A stretch of 64,000 bases of DNA from Dermatophagoides farinae. Its lineage: Eukaryota > Arthropoda > Arachnida > Sarcoptiformes > Pyroglyphidae. How positions within the stretch are numbered: the stretch's first letter is position 1; the number at the start of each line of letters is the position of its first letter. Both the position numbers and the translations under genes were made by a program. The DNA is taken from positions 2,607,001 to 2,671,000 of the forward strand of contig NC_134677.1 of the NCBI RefSeq assembly GCF_024713945.1, read 5' to 3'. The notes beneath the pieces were generated by a model. It was not told where the DNA came from, made no database searches, and saw only the letters and a list, made by a program, of their open reading frames with translations. Of this stretch, positions 13,901 through 29,145 are shown one piece after another.

Positions 13901-16900
13901 TAAACAAAAAAAAACCATAAAACCTGAAATAAAACCAATTGATCATCATGATGATGATTGAATTATATTCAATTTGTACATGTGTAATCTGATTTTTGTT
14001 TTCGTAAAATTTATAATATAATGCTGTTGTTTTATTCATCAAATTCAACAACAAAGCTTTGCATTGGAAAATATCTCAAGGAAGAAGAGAAAAAAAATTT
14101 AGTCATTTGGTCCTTGTATGATGATCATTTTTTCCTTGCTAACACATTGTTATTTACGATGAAAAAAAATGTGCCATAAATCAAACGATTTACGGTTATT
14201 TTTTTGACAAAAAAAAACTTTAAAAGAATTTCCTTAAATTCAAACATTTAAAGAAATTAAAAGAATCTACGGCTCATGTTGTTGTTGTTGTTGTTGTTGT
14301 TGTTGCCATATGATCACTTTACTTTGATCTTGTTTTTCTTCCGTAAATTTTTCTTCAATTTCTCAATTGTTTCTATGGTTCTAAGTTTAATTGAATATAT
14401 ACATATGATATTTAGTGGAAATGCAGATGTCATCGAACTGCTTGTTTTTTGGTTTGTTTTGATATATAGTTGATGTGAGTACACACACATACACACACAC
14501 ACACTGCACAGTTGTTGCTACCGTTGCAGGCAAATGATCAAAATTGGATATTATCCTATTCGGATATATAACACACACACACACACACACACATATATAT
14601 GTATGGAAAAAAGCTTTATGTTTCTTGTCACATCTGTAGATTGTACATACACACACATTCATTTCTGTGTATTTGAAAAAAAATAATAAAAAAAACGATA
14701 TTCTTTTTTTTCCATACGAAGAATGTTTGTTACAAAAATGTCAAAAAGAAAATCTAAAGCCAGAGCGTTCAACGTAGCTAACTGACAAAAAAAAATTTTT
14801 TTTATTATATTCATACTTTGAAACAAGATCAATTAACAAACAAACAACGATGATGATGATGACAAAGAAACCTGGGTTCATGACCATAATAATAATAATA
14901 ATTGCCAATAATAACATTTGGACTTCCTATTCATTGCACCATGACAAGCATACAAACAACACACAGGTGAACACATTAAATGAACACACATTTGTTTTAA
15001 AGCCAATTTTGATTTTTTTTTGCTTTATAACATCATCATCATCATCATATTAATCTAAAATGATGATTGAACCTTTGCATGAAGATTGAACAACTACTGT
15101 GTGTACTTGTGTTGTTTTCGTTTTAGGAGTTTTTTTCTGGTTGTTATACTTCCGATGCAGAAAAAAAATGAAATGAACGCATCATACTTTTTCGATGCTG
15201 ATGTTTTTTTTGTCTATATGTCATTTAATGATGATGATTTTTTATTATGATCTTCGTTTTTTTTTTGCTGGATTCAGACATCTAAATAATAAAAAGAACA
15301 GAAACCATCTGCATTTTTTTTCCTATAACAGCATCAGACTTCGAACTATACACACAGGTCAAATGAAAAAAAATCGTCATCATCATCATCATCATTTCGC
15401 AGTTTATTGGCCTGAAAATGAACATTTTTTTTTGCATCCAACAATCCAATTGTTTTATTCTAAATGCTTGTAATGATGATGATGATGATAAATATATTTT
15501 TAGATAAATTCGTATCTCATCTACAATTGGTATTTTTTTCAATTTTTATAAAAAAAAAATTAAATCAATCAATTGATGAGAAATGGAACAGCACACATCC
15601 ATGATCGATTCAATTTTTTTTCCTATTTTATTCATCCATTTTCATTTATCGATTTTCAAACCTAATCAATGAATAATCGTTTTCAAATATTGATGATCAT
15701 TTAATTAATGTAATTCATTCAAACTAATAATGGTTCATTGGCCAATGAAAATGATGAATATTCAGGTGTTTCAATATGCAAACTTGAATATTTTTTTTCA
15801 TTTTTTCTAGTTTTTATTAGATAAAATCATCATCATCATCAACATCATCATCATTAAATGCCAATGAACTTGGATTGATCTAAATTTTATTTTTTTTTTT
15901 TTTTAGAATGTAGAATCAAATGATACACGATTATTGTATTGAGCAACAAAAACAACGTAGGAAATTGGCAAATTTATATAACTAATGGTAGATATATTTT
16001 ATTCGATAAATGTGATAGAGTTTTTCTTTTGGTAGCGTTGGGTGATTGTGGGGGAAAAAAATACAGGACATCATTTTGTGTACATATCGAACAAAGTGCA
16101 TTCTCAAAAATATTATTACATATAAATGCATTTATAAGTAGCAATAACAACAACAACAACGACGACGACGACGATGATGATGATGAAGAAAAAAACCCGA
16201 GATATCTCTATCTCGTCCATAAATGATGTTGATCATCATCATCATCATTTTTTTCATTCATTTTGACATTTTCCTCAATTATTATTAACCAACAAAAAAA
16301 AAGAAAAAGAAAATTGCACCAAAATCTATTATTTTTGGCCTTCATAACTTTTTATATTTGGGCGATTATTTAACCCCCTATCTTTTTTTTTACATCGAAA
16401 TAATATAGTTGGCCAGGTTCAATAATTTAAATTGACATCACAAACATCATTTTGGACAACGAAAATGATGTCATCATCATCATTCTGGTTTGGTTAATAA
16501 TAATTGAGGAAAATGTCAAAATGAATGAAAAAAAAATGATGATCATCATCATCATTTATGGCCAAAGATTGAGAAACACATTTTAACACATTATTTAAAG
16601 TTAATTAATAATATAATATAATAACTAACTGGCCGAACAAATATTTAAAACAAAATTCATTTTTTAAATTGCTTTCCATATTTTTTTCCGTTTTTACATA
16701 TTTATAATCATCATCATCATCATCATCGTTAAGGTACACAAATGATGTGCACTTAAAAAAAAAAACAGAAAAAAATATTTGACAATTAAGTATTGATTAC
16801 ATATTGATAATATATAGTCAGATATAAATAAACAAACAACAGGGATATACACATACAGAAAGTCTTAAAATTCTTGCATCATTTAGAACAAAATAAAATT

Positions 16901-17737
16901 ATCATTGTCATTCAAAGAAGAATGACTACAAATACGACAACAACAACAACAGCCATTATTTTACAGAATAAGAAGAAAATTTCAGAAAAAAATGAAAACA
17001 AAAATTTTTTTTTTATTTCTGCACATTCATTGTCAATATCACCATTTTTTTTTGTTCTCTAAATTTAGATCTATTATTCTAGATGTTATATTGCAGAATT
17101 ATATTGTTATTGTTTTTTGTTATTAGACGTTAAATAATTATAGCTGTAAAATAATTTTGTCAATTCATCATCATGAATGTTTTCCAGAATTTTTCTACAT
17201 GTGTCATATATATGTCTATTTTCTTTTCTGGTGCATTTTTAGACCAATTTTTTTTTGTCCCAACATGTCAAATATCGAATGACAAATGTTGAATTTATTT
17301 TTGGAATTTTCTCTCTCTTTTTTATCATTGTTTCCAAATCCTCATCATCATCATCATCATACACATCGGATTCAATTGGTTTTTTTTCATCATTCAAAAA
17401 TGATGAATAATTTTTCAATTTTTGTTTGAAAAAATAAATTTATCATATCATTTTTTTTTGTTTTGTCTTGTATTTTGTATTTCTTCATTCAATCAGTTTA
17501 ACATGTACAGTCAGTGTGTTTGTTTATAGAAATTTTTTCCACATTTTGTGACATTGAAAATGTCATTTTTTATTTTTTTTTCTTCAAATTTTCATTCCTT
17601 TATTCATTTTACATACATCAAAAAGTGTATATATATGCAACAAACTTATTGGACAATATTTTTGTAAGAATTATAATTGTCATCAGTATGAAAAAGAACG
17701 AGAAAAAATATGATTATGATGATGAGGATGTAAGTGT

Positions 17738-17825
17738 TGTGTGTGTGTGTGTGTGTGTGTGTGTCGTCAACATTTCATTCATTCATTGCATGACAAATAT
17801 TCAAACACACACACACACACACACA
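17738..17825. repeat. Inverted TG / CA repeat pair (hairpin)
   Basis: A TG tract (17738-17764) and a CA tract (17805-17825) face each other across a 40-base loop, giving a perfect stem of about 20 bp. The orientation is opposite to that of the pair at 8527-8593. Confidence 0.8.
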
Positions 17826-18438
17826 AAGTCATCCACATATGGATCCAATGAAGGATGCCAAGAAACCAAAACGAACGAAAAAAAAAATCTAAATTCACTT
17901 TTACATATACATCATATATACGTATTTTACAATGGCAAAAAAAAACTGTGAAACGACGTCGAAAAAAAAACCTTTAAAATAAAATTCACATACATAACCC
18001 CAGCATAGGCAGAAAAAAAAATGATAAAAAGTTAAAATAGAAAACAATCTACAGTGTGTCAAAAATGTGTATGTCTCTTGTTGTCTGCTGGTGAATTGTG
18101 CAATAATTTGAATATAACAAAAAAAGAAAAAGAAAATTTATGAATATGATGACTGAAATCTTTGATGCATGGTACCCTTTTTTTCCCGCATTGTTAATGT
18201 AGAATATTTGTTGATATCACTTTTTTGTTGGTGCTTCCCATTCTATATTTATTTCGTTTAACAATCGTTTTGAATGAATGTTTTCTTTTTTCTTCCATTT
18301 TCTAGAACAATAAATCATTTTATATTGTTGAAATTATGTATATTTTGCATACACACACACACACACACACACTGAGAAAGATAGATAGAAAGATAATAAT
18401 TCAGAAGAAAAAAAAAACAGGTAAAACAGGATGAATGT

Positions 18439-18464
18439 GGATGGATGGATGGATGGATGGATGG
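18439..18464. repeat. (GGAT)n tetranucleotide repeat
   Basis: About six perfect GGAT units, a repeat class much rarer here than the di- and trinucleotides. Confidence 0.85.
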
Positions 18465-20814
18465 TAGATAATTTGAAAGTGATTTTCTTTTTTTTATATT
18501 GAAAATATCATCGAAAGCGAAAATGATAAACAAAACAAGAAATAGTGAAGAAAAAAAAATTTAATCTTATCTATCGATGAATGATGGTGATTGATTGATG
18601 TTGCCAATGATTAAATTTTTATTTTCTAGCACAGAAAAAAAATTGTTAAATAGATAAATAAATAACCTTTGACTTTCGTTTTGGTGTGTGTGTGTTGAAT
18701 CTATTTGCGATATTTTTTTTTCTTCATAATTAGGACAGGCCAATGATTCAATTGAAATCAATTATTAGGTCAAACCTAATCGATTTTTTTTTTTTTGGCT
18801 ACAAATTCATATGCGAAAAACTTCCAATTCATTGTACTTTTTCTTTTTATTGTAGAGTGTATCTTTATTTTATTTTATTTTATTTTTTTTTTTGACATTC
18901 GTCTTCTATGTTCTCAAATTTCACAGACAATCAAACGGTTTTTGTTCACAAATCCAATTCATGCTTATTGAAAATATAAATAGAGCGAAAATGTTGTATG
19001 GTTGATTGATGTGAATTCATATATGAATGAATTTTTGGCCATTGCCTTGTCCTTCTGTACCTATCTTTGCTTTCATTGTCATGGATTCTGTCAGTTTTCA
19101 TTCATTTTAGACAGAAAATTAAATCAATTCTATGCATTCTATGTACATTTAGTACATAATATTGAAATACATCCAAAAAAAAAAAAAATAGTTTACCTAA
19201 TTGATGATAATCACATTAACAAGCCGTATAAATATGTATAAAACAAAATTTTCATATTTTTTTTTTGAACAAAATTTTCTTCTTTGTACGTTTTTGTGAG
19301 GCCTCTCTGTTCTTGTTCGAGCAACAACATCATCATAATGCACTAAGATCATCATAAACAACATATAATACAGAATATTTAGAATATTGTTTTGAAGAGA
19401 GAAAAAAAAATTATAATTAATTAGCATGTTCGTCTGTTCAGAAACCATTCAAAATGATAATGATGAGTGTTATGCTAACAAAAAAAAAAAAAAGAAAAAT
19501 ATTCTCATTTATTATAACTCCAAAAACGAATTCTAATTTTTTTTTTCCAAAAACTTATCATTTTCGACTTTTTGAACACACAAACATACAAACAAACTAT
19601 AACGGAAAAAAAAGTTATTATATAATGAATGATGATAATAATAACCATAAGTATCATTATTATTATCATTATCAAACAAAAATTGTTGATAGATTTACAA
19701 TCTCATATATATATTTTTTTCTACTTGTATTTGTAAATAAACGAAATAATTGAAATTTATAGATTTTTTTTGGAGAAAAAAAAATTATCTGGATTAATAT
19801 TGTCTATGTATGTGTGTGTTGTTGTTGTTGTTGTTGTTGTTATTGTTGACTTATGATATACACATTTCCCATGTTAGTCGATGATAATTCTCTTCATTGT
19901 TATATGTATAATCTACAAATGACAATATTTTTGTTCATCAAATAACCGATAAGTTTTTTTCCCAATATTTAATTGTCCGCTATTGAGATCATCATTATCA
20001 TCATGAGCAGCCACAAACGATTGATTTGAACGTACAAATATTTGTTTTCGCATAACCTGATACGATATTATTATTATTATATCGATCGATGATGAGAGAT
20101 GTGTTTTTTTGTTTGTTTGTTTATTAGTTCTGATAACCTGATCTAACCTGTTGTCATTTCATTTAATCTAAATTTAGTTGTTGTTGTTGTTGTTTTTTCC
20201 ATGAAAAAAAATTTTTTAGAAAAATCCAGTCAAATTTTCTAATAGCTAGCTGATGAAAATCTTTGGTTTCCTGTGTACGACCACCACCAATACAAGTATA
20301 AGTTAATTTAAAGAATCAAAGATTATTATTATCTTATTTAAACGTTCAAGAGACCGAATAAGTAATTTGAGAGTCCTGCATCTAGTTGTTTCCAACAACA
20401 ACAACAACAACAACATCATCATCAAAAACAAAAATGCCAAAGTCAAAGTCAAAGTCTACTTATGTGTTTTTTCAAATCTTGTCAAAATGACAAAAACATT
20501 CATTCGGTATATTCATTCATTAGAAATAAGCCGACGTTGTTTTTCATCATCATTTGTTTTCGTTTTCTTTTTCACTATCAGAAATCACTCTAAAAATATG
20601 ACCAATAAGCTTTTAGTGGTAAATCTAAATGAGAAAAATGCAAATTCTCTTAAAACTTTTATTTTTTTGGCTAGCTGTAACAAGAATATATTTCGAAATG
20701 AATCAAACAACACAACACAACAGTAGAGTGAATTGACTGTGATTATCATGTGTTGGCAAGTACAGAAAAAAAACATACCGAAAATAAGTATGAATAAGAA
20801 TGGAGACGATGAAC

Positions 20815-20837
20815 AAAAAAAAAAAAAAAAAAAAAAA
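20815..20837. repeat. Poly-A tract (23 A)
   Basis: An uninterrupted run of 23 A, the longest homopolymer noticed in the window. Confidence 0.9.
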
Positions 20838-23800
20838 TAGACCAACAAATGACATGCATGTGTGTTTGTCTTCTATTCAGATCTTTTTTTTCTTTTTCAT
20901 TTTTGTAAATCTTTAAATAAAATATATATAATGATGAATAACCGACAGACCAACCGAATCGTCTGAAGGTCGTCATCGTCAACAACAACAAAAAATTAGC
21001 ATGAATTTTTTTTTTTTGGATTCATTTTCATCATCATCATCATCGACCATCATTGGTTCGTTGATGTATTATTTTCATCATCATTTATCCAAGGTCATCA
21101 GTATCAAGTCTAGTCTAGATTGACATTAGGGTATCCCTTTTCAAACTGAATTTCATTTTATTTTTTTTTTTTTTAATTTTTAAATGTCGATGCCATGCTA
21201 TTACTATACAAATGTGAATACGTATACATACTATCTTGTATGTATTTGTTGTTGTAAGATTATAACAATTTCTCTTTTTTTATCTCACACTATCGTTTTG
21301 AATATTTCAAGTTTACCAGACCGAATAATTTTTTTTATGTGTAACTTTTGTTGTTGTTGTTGTTGTTGTTCATCTTTTCATTCATTCATTCAATCATTTT
21401 TTTCTGAATTAAGAATTTTTTCTTAAGAAAACTTTTTTTTATTTATAATAATAATGAAAATAGACGACGATGACACCTTTAATCTAGTCCATATGTGATT
21501 ATTGCCTGAATACTGTAATGGAATAAAATTCTCAACGTATTCATTCATCCATCCATCCATTAATACAATTTTTTTTTGTCTGAAAGTAATAGCAAACAAT
21601 AAAACATCGAAACAAAAAAAACTGGCCGAATCATTGTGCCGTGACTATGTGCTATGTGGTTATTGTAATGTAATGTAGTTTGTTGTCACACCAAACAAAA
21701 TGTTGTCAATTTTCATTGTGTCAATCTATTTTGTCTTGTTATCGTTCTCGTTTTGTTGTTGTTGTTGTTGTTGTTTTTTTTTGTTTAATTACCATTATAC
21801 CAAATTATCATTATGGACGAATGAATTTTTTTTTTTGCATAGTTATTTGAAGAAAAAAAAATCATTTCACAATCCAATGAAAGGAGAAGGTGAGATTTGA
21901 GATGAAAAAAAAAAAATAAAAGACTGACCATTGGCCATTAAAAATAATGGCAATTGTCAATATAAAACCATACTTGATGATGATGATGATGATAGCATTA
22001 CAATTGGTCATTATGGTAATATTTCACAATTCTCATCAACCCAATTGTATATAGAGCATCAAGTGCAATGATCAATCTTTCGGTTGTTTACCGGAACATT
22101 TAATGTGTTTTTTTTTGCAGCTGGGAATGAGTTTATTTTTATCCAAACAAAAATGATCCATGAAAAAAAGTGATATTCATCCATCATCACACTATAGCTG
22201 ACATCACAACAATCCTGGCCATCTAAAGATTGAGAAATTATTGTTACATTTCAATCATCATTCACACCTGTTTTATATTCCATTCAATATCATAAACAGC
22301 CAATTGATTTGATTTATTTCAATAAAAAGAAGAAGAAACAAAAAATTGATAATCAAAAATTAATATTATGACGTTACCACGTCACCACAACTGGTTATTT
22401 TTTTTTTTGAATTTAATAAATGTACATTGTGTTCATGTGTGTGTGCAATAATTACCATAATCATGATGTTGATGGCGATACAAACTAATTTTACATTCGG
22501 GAAAATACGACAATGATGTTTATGGCGACAACGAGGATGTAGTCGTCGTCGTCGTCGTCTTCACCATCATGATAGATGGATTGATAGATAGATATGATTG
22601 AAAGAATTCCTTTGGCAGCATATTTTCTAACTTTTATATACACGGTTCAATGCTATTACTATGAACAATTTTTTCTTTTTACTTTCTTTACATTTTACAT
22701 ATGATCAAGAATGAATAATAATATTATGATGATGCACTTGATAAATTCATCAAAAATAAAGAGAAAAGAAAATCCAAATATTGATGCATTGAGAAAAAAA
22801 AACATTTGACAAATAATAAAATGATGAAATAAAAATGCAACAACAAATGATGATGATGATGATGATGATACGATACGATGTACAACAACCACAATCATAC
22901 AGAGAAAAAAATAAAAGAAAAGAATTAAAATGTACGAATAAATAGTCACGTTTTAGGTTCATCATCATCAGATGGATAGACCTGATCTTATGTTTTATTT
23001 TTGGTTAAATATTCATATATACCAAATTATAATGATATAAATCCATCTTATTTGGTCATCATATGAAGTTTCTTATTTTTTTTCCATTTTTATTTTATTC
23101 ATTTATAATCATTCTAATGGTAATTATATCACCATCATTATCATCATCATCATCGTGATTATCATAAGAAAAACATGAAAATTTTGAAAATGAAGAATCC
23201 TGGATGCTGCCAATAATAATAATAACAACAACAACAATAGCCTACAGTCTGGTGAATTTTAATGGATATGTCCATGGACACACACACACACACACATATA
23301 CACACCTTTTGGGAATTTTATTGGCCGTTTCACCTGGGCGCTTTTTCAACAACAATACTGGTTACCCGAACAATGTTTGAATTGTTTGTGTATGTCGCCC
23401 GATATTCATTTCAAACAACAGAAAGAAAGAAAGAAACATTACCACATAAATATTTTTAAGATTTTTTTTTTCATTTGAAAGTAAAAAAAAACAAAATTAA
23501 ATTCAAAAAGAACTAGAAAATTCTTTGTTAGAAAAATAAAAAATGAAAAATGAAAAATAAAATTCAATTCAATTTGTTGCCAACCAAACAAAACTGAGTG
23601 AAAATGAATGAAATCATTATTTATTTTTTTTTTTTTTTGCTGGTATACACAATGTTGATGATAATCAATACAGACATATAGGACAAGTAAGGTAAATTAA
23701 TTCAACTACATCAACATAATTATAATTCACAATAACATCATGTTCACCACTATTTAGCGTTGTATAACACCATCTATTACATTTTGTCGTCGCCGTTTTC

Positions 23801-26800
23801 ATATGCTTTTGTGATCATTGATGATTTTGATGGGTAAATATATACAATGATGATGATGATGATGGTAATCATGATTTGGTTGTGGATTGCAAACAAAACC
23901 TACAAACATTGTCCGAATGAAATAAATAGAAAATACATCCATTGGCCTTGTATCTCTCATTTTTTTTTCATTCTTTCTTTCATTCAACTATCATGTTTTC
24001 AATTCAACCAGAAAATTACTTTAACTATTTTTATTATGATGATGATGATTGCAACATTCATCATCATTACAAAATGATCGAGCAAGGGGTGATGGGGTGT
24101 GTTAAATATCATTCGTCCAAAAAAAAACAACGACAACGACAACAACAACAACAACAACAGCATCACCATCAATGACCAAAGTAAATATAATCACTTGACA
24201 TTACTAACCGAGAAACCAAATGACTTATATTTGGAGAAAAAAAAATAGGAATGAATGAATGATTGATATCATACTCTATGTATGTGTATGTGTATGTGTA
24301 TGTATTTCTATAGAAAAAAAAAATATTTCGTACTTGAATCATTTAATGAATAAATGAATTTATGAGGGAAATAAATGAATGAATGAATGATCCAAGGTCT
24401 CAATAATCCTGGTCATTATGGAAATATATATAAAAAACAAGTTTGATGGATACACATACACACACACAATACACATTTCCCATATGTGTGAACATTTTTA
24501 TTTTTTTTTTTTTTATAAATAAAAATGACACAATCAACAAACCAATATAGTACTCCCACATATAAATTTATCCACACATATTTCAAGATTTTCTTGTTTT
24601 GTGTTAATTTCATAAATATGAAAAAAAAGTTAATTAAAATTACAATGATCATTTATTATTAATGATCATAACTGTAAGTGCTTGCAATTATTTCGATTCA
24701 ATTAATTTATTCATTTTCGATTCAAAAATTTGATTGGATCGAATTTGATGACAAAAAAAAGAATGTTACACCTGATGATAATGACACACAATGTTCAAAT
24801 TTAAATTGAAACGTTTTCTTTCATTTCTGTTCTGTTTATGCGTAGGCCCCTTTCATTCTATATCATATCATATCTCATCATTTGAACAATTTAACAGTTT
24901 TGCAATATATTTTTTTTCCAAATAATTCGTTTGATTCAATTATTTCAGTTTTTTGTTATTGTCGTTGTTGTTGTTGCTTCTAATTCAGATTAAGTCAATG
25001 TTTATGACTTTGGTTTATCAATTCTAAACATTGAAGAAGAAAAAGAAGAAGAAGAAAATGCTGATAAAAAACAGGACACAAACTATATGATGATAATAAT
25101 AATAAATACACACACACACACATACACAGATGGTAGATGATGGTTGAATTCGTGGAAAAAAAAGAAGCAACAGCAGCATCAAGAAAAAAAAATTTACGAT
25201 TATAATCCCTACTGAGAAATAGAAAGAGAGAAAATAAAAGGAAAAAACCATCACCATTTTTGTCTTTTGTACCAATTTTTTTTTATTCATCGTCGTCGTC
25301 GTTGTTGTTGGCATTTATTTAGTTATTTATTTATTCATTCATTTCCATTAAATCCAAACGAATGTAACCAAACCAAACCCAAAATGATGACACGTTTGAT
25401 TGCTGCTGTAACGGTGTCATCTGTGGTATAGATTTTTTTTATTACTATTCAGATTAGATGTATTCAGTTCACTGTTGTTGTTGTTTTTTTTGTTACTGTT
25501 GTCGATGTTGTTATTATCCTGAATTTTCTTCTGTTTCTGTCTCCCATCTCTCTCTCTCCATTTTCTCACCATTATATTACATCTTTATGTATTGATGATG
25601 TTTTATTACGCGTTTGCATTTATTTTTTCACAAAAAAAACCATCGCTGAATCAATCAAAAAGTGATTCTAATGAATTTTTGATAGAAATTTCTTTTCCCA
25701 TCTAACAAAATTATGAAAAGTTATCGAAACAAAACTTGAAAAAAATATCTCTCTATGAATCTGAAAAAAAGATGAATGATTCTTGTTACATTCTTATTCA
25801 TAAACACAATTTATTGGCTTAAAATCTTTCAAATTTTTATTTATTTTTATTCAATTATCAACATCAATGATGATGATAATCAACAGGTGATAATCAAATC
25901 TGAATTTATATATAAGCTAAAAAACTGTCAAAAACATGTCCTAAGGTGTTTAGAAATCTTGTTTGTAGAATATAATGGTGAAAGTATAAAAAAAAGTGGC
26001 TACCACACACAAACACAAATTATCATTTTTGTTTTTTTTTTTGGATACTTTGAAGAATTATTGCCCACACATTGAGCACATGAACACATTATCATCATGA
26101 TCATTCTTATATTGTGGCCATATTCATATTCAGGCTATATATATATGATATGTCCATTCGAATCATTCACAAACACATATACACATCAATAAAATCAAAG
26201 TGAATGACGCCAATGAAAATCTAATAAGTAATAATAGTTATTGGTTATACCAACGACAACAACAACATATCGACGAATAAAAAAAAACAAATCTTTTCCT
26301 CACGATCATTGATCATTGATTTAAACATTTTTCTGTAGTTGATTTGTACGCAAAAAAAGGATTATATTTAAGGGTATCGATATCAATTTTTTTTGTTTGA
26401 TTCAAAATTTGATTTTTTCATTTTGAAAAAAAATAATATTTGACGGTGATTGCCCATTGGTTACATACGCAAAAAGAAATGATTTTGAATGCTTGCTTGT
26501 TTTTTTTCAATTCACTAGATTGGATTCACTAGATTGGATGTGATTAATTTTCACATTTCTAATTCATGAATTAAAACACACACACAGAGAGACAGAGACA
26601 CTTGGTAATTTGATTGCAAATTTTTTTTTGTATAAAGAGGTATTAAAATAATAATTGCAATCATAATAATAATAATAATGACAACAACAACAACGGCAAA
26701 AAAGATTATTGATTTAAAGATATAAATCTTATTATGATGACGATGATTGCTCGATATCAATGATCTGATATCGAACAGTAACTAGTATTGCATTGTATAT

Positions 26801-28791
26801 GTGTATTCTTCATTTAAATGATCTGATGAAATAATAAAATGGTGGAATTTTATTTTTTCCTCCATATTTTGCTTTGTAATCTGTGCATGATGATGATCAT
26901 TAAAAAAAGATTTTCTTCACCACTCAATTTTAGTTTTGTTTATTGATGATTGAAATAATTGATAATTCAATCATCAATCATTAAATACCTTTACATTATG
27001 TAAATGAATAATTATAACTGTAAACATTTAAATTTTAATTTTGATACATTTTTTTGTGAAAAAGAAAAAAACAAATTCGAAGAAAGCTATCAATCGATTA
27101 TATGAAGAAGATGATATTATCATTCAAAGTTGAATTTGAAATCCAATGCTAATGCTATCGACTGTCGTTGATAATGATGATGATGATGATAATGTTCGAA
27201 TGTTGATCGAATTACGGTTTAGAAGAAAAAAAACAACCTAAATTTAGTTTAATGATGATGATGATGATGATGATGAATGGAAAAGTATTTTTTTCTTAAA
27301 AATCTGGAAATTTTCCTTCCATCCCTCTATTTCGCAATACAAAAAACATTTTGAACACTGATTCTTTCTTCACTGACGCAATGCAAAAATAAAAATAAAA
27401 AAGAAAATTATTCCGCATTTTTTACATAGTTTACCCATTGAAAAATAAAATTGTCAATATGTAAATAAATTTGAATCAAACAAGTGATTAATTTTTTTGT
27501 GTTTCTTCTTTTTTTTTCTCTCATACCCAAAAATAATGAGAAAAATTATGAACAGTGGGAAAAAAAACGCGAAATCTATTCTGGGTTTTCTAGCTGAATA
27601 GTATATATTGCTTTCTCTAATATTTAACCAAGGCCATGATCACATTCAAGAATTTATATACCATCACTTGACTACCGGATTAATGGCTAGATGGTTAGGT
27701 TTTCAGTTTTTTTTTCAATAGTTTGAATGAATATATGAATATTCGATACAAAAATGAGTAAGGAAAAAAAAGTAAAAATCCAAATTGAAAGTGAAAAAAT
27801 TTTCGCTAGATTCATTTTTATAAATCCACATTATAAACATTATTATTATTATTAATGAAATATGAGAAAAATGAGCAAGATTTTTGCAAAAGAATGACAA
27901 ATGATGATGATGAGAATGAGAAGACGACGACGAATCACATGGGGATTAAATATGCAATAACGACGAAAAAGAAAAAATGTAAAACGATTCTATTTAATGA
28001 CGTTAATAGATGATGATAATGATGAAAACAAATGTCGTGTCTACCGTCTAGTACACACACACACACACAAACACGAAAAAAAACGAAAGGCAAGGCCTTG
28101 ACCTTCAAAATTTGTTTTCATCAATTTTTAACGAATAAATACTTATTCCATACGAACAGAAATTCATCTTTACATTCACATTTTGTGTTTATGTATTTCA
28201 ACATTTCTGTAAAATTTTGTCTTCTACCCACCTAAAACCAGAAAAAAAACTGCTTGATTTTTTGCCAACTGGAACAGACGAATTTATAATCATTTTTTTT
28301 TTCTTCACGAAAATATTATTATTACGAAACACTATTATCATCATCAAAAGAAAAAAAAATTATTATGATCATGATGATGATGGCATTGTCTGTTCAAAAT
28401 TGCTTTCAACTTCAATGAAATACCTGAATTTAGATGAAAAAAATAAACCTGAAAACCTGCTTGACTAGGCTTGGTTTTTGTCGTGATTGCCAATCTTTTT
28501 TGCACATCTTTTATTTTTTGCCATCAGCCACATACACACACCGAAACACACTTTCTGAACACTGGCACAGACAAATCATTTTTTCATTCTTGAATTTCGA
28601 ATTTTATTATTATTATTATTATTATTATCATAACAACTGAAGAGAAAGTCAAGGTTCTTTTCATTTTTTTTTCTTTTACCTGAATTTTCACTTTCGGTCT
28701 AGTAAGTTGGTTGATCATCAGAAAAAAAATAATGATTACTGATTATGTATTTATGAGATTCACTATTGCCAGACTTGTTGTTGTTCAGAAT

Positions 28792-28793
<2 letters not shown>

Positions 28794-28843
<50 letters not shown>
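28794..28843. repeat. (CT)25 microsatellite
   Basis: Fifty bases of pure CT on the plus strand (GA on the minus strand). It is the longest uninterrupted simple repeat noticed. A homopurine-homopyrimidine mirror repeat of this length can adopt a triplex (H-DNA) form, and GA tracts bind GAGA-type factors in arthropods. Confidence 0.95.
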
Positions 28844-28844
<1 letters not shown>

Positions 28845-29112
28845 ACACACATACATCAACTTTATTTGTGAAATTGGTGAAAACAAAACAGAAGAAAAAA
28901 AAATCTTTTGAAAATCCACCTGGTTCATCTCATTTTAGTTTTTCATTCATTCATTCATTCATTCATCTATCTAGCCATTGATAATTGTAATTTGTGGCCA
29001 AATAATGATAATACTGATTTAAAGATTTTTAAAAATTTTCAAGATTTTTCTTGGAAATTTTTCCCTCATAAATTTGAGGAAGAAATTTTTTTTTCCAATG
29101 AATGTACGCTTT

Positions 29113-29144
<32 letters not shown>

Positions 29145-29145
29145 G
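29113..29145. repeat. (GTT)n microsatellite
   Basis: About eleven GTT/TTG units followed by three GAT units. Confidence 0.9.

Noticed and set aside
17514-17951. 145-codon plus-strand frame, the longest in the gene-poor block
   Set aside because: It is built over poly-T, a TG tract and a CA tract (the hairpin pair). No domain, and composition is Phe/Val/Cys/His-biased.
23300-23455. Frame with EQCLNCLCM, superficially like invertebrate lysozyme (CLxCIC)
   Set aside because: Only one short motif matches. Catalytic and other cysteine positions are missing and there are no splice sites.
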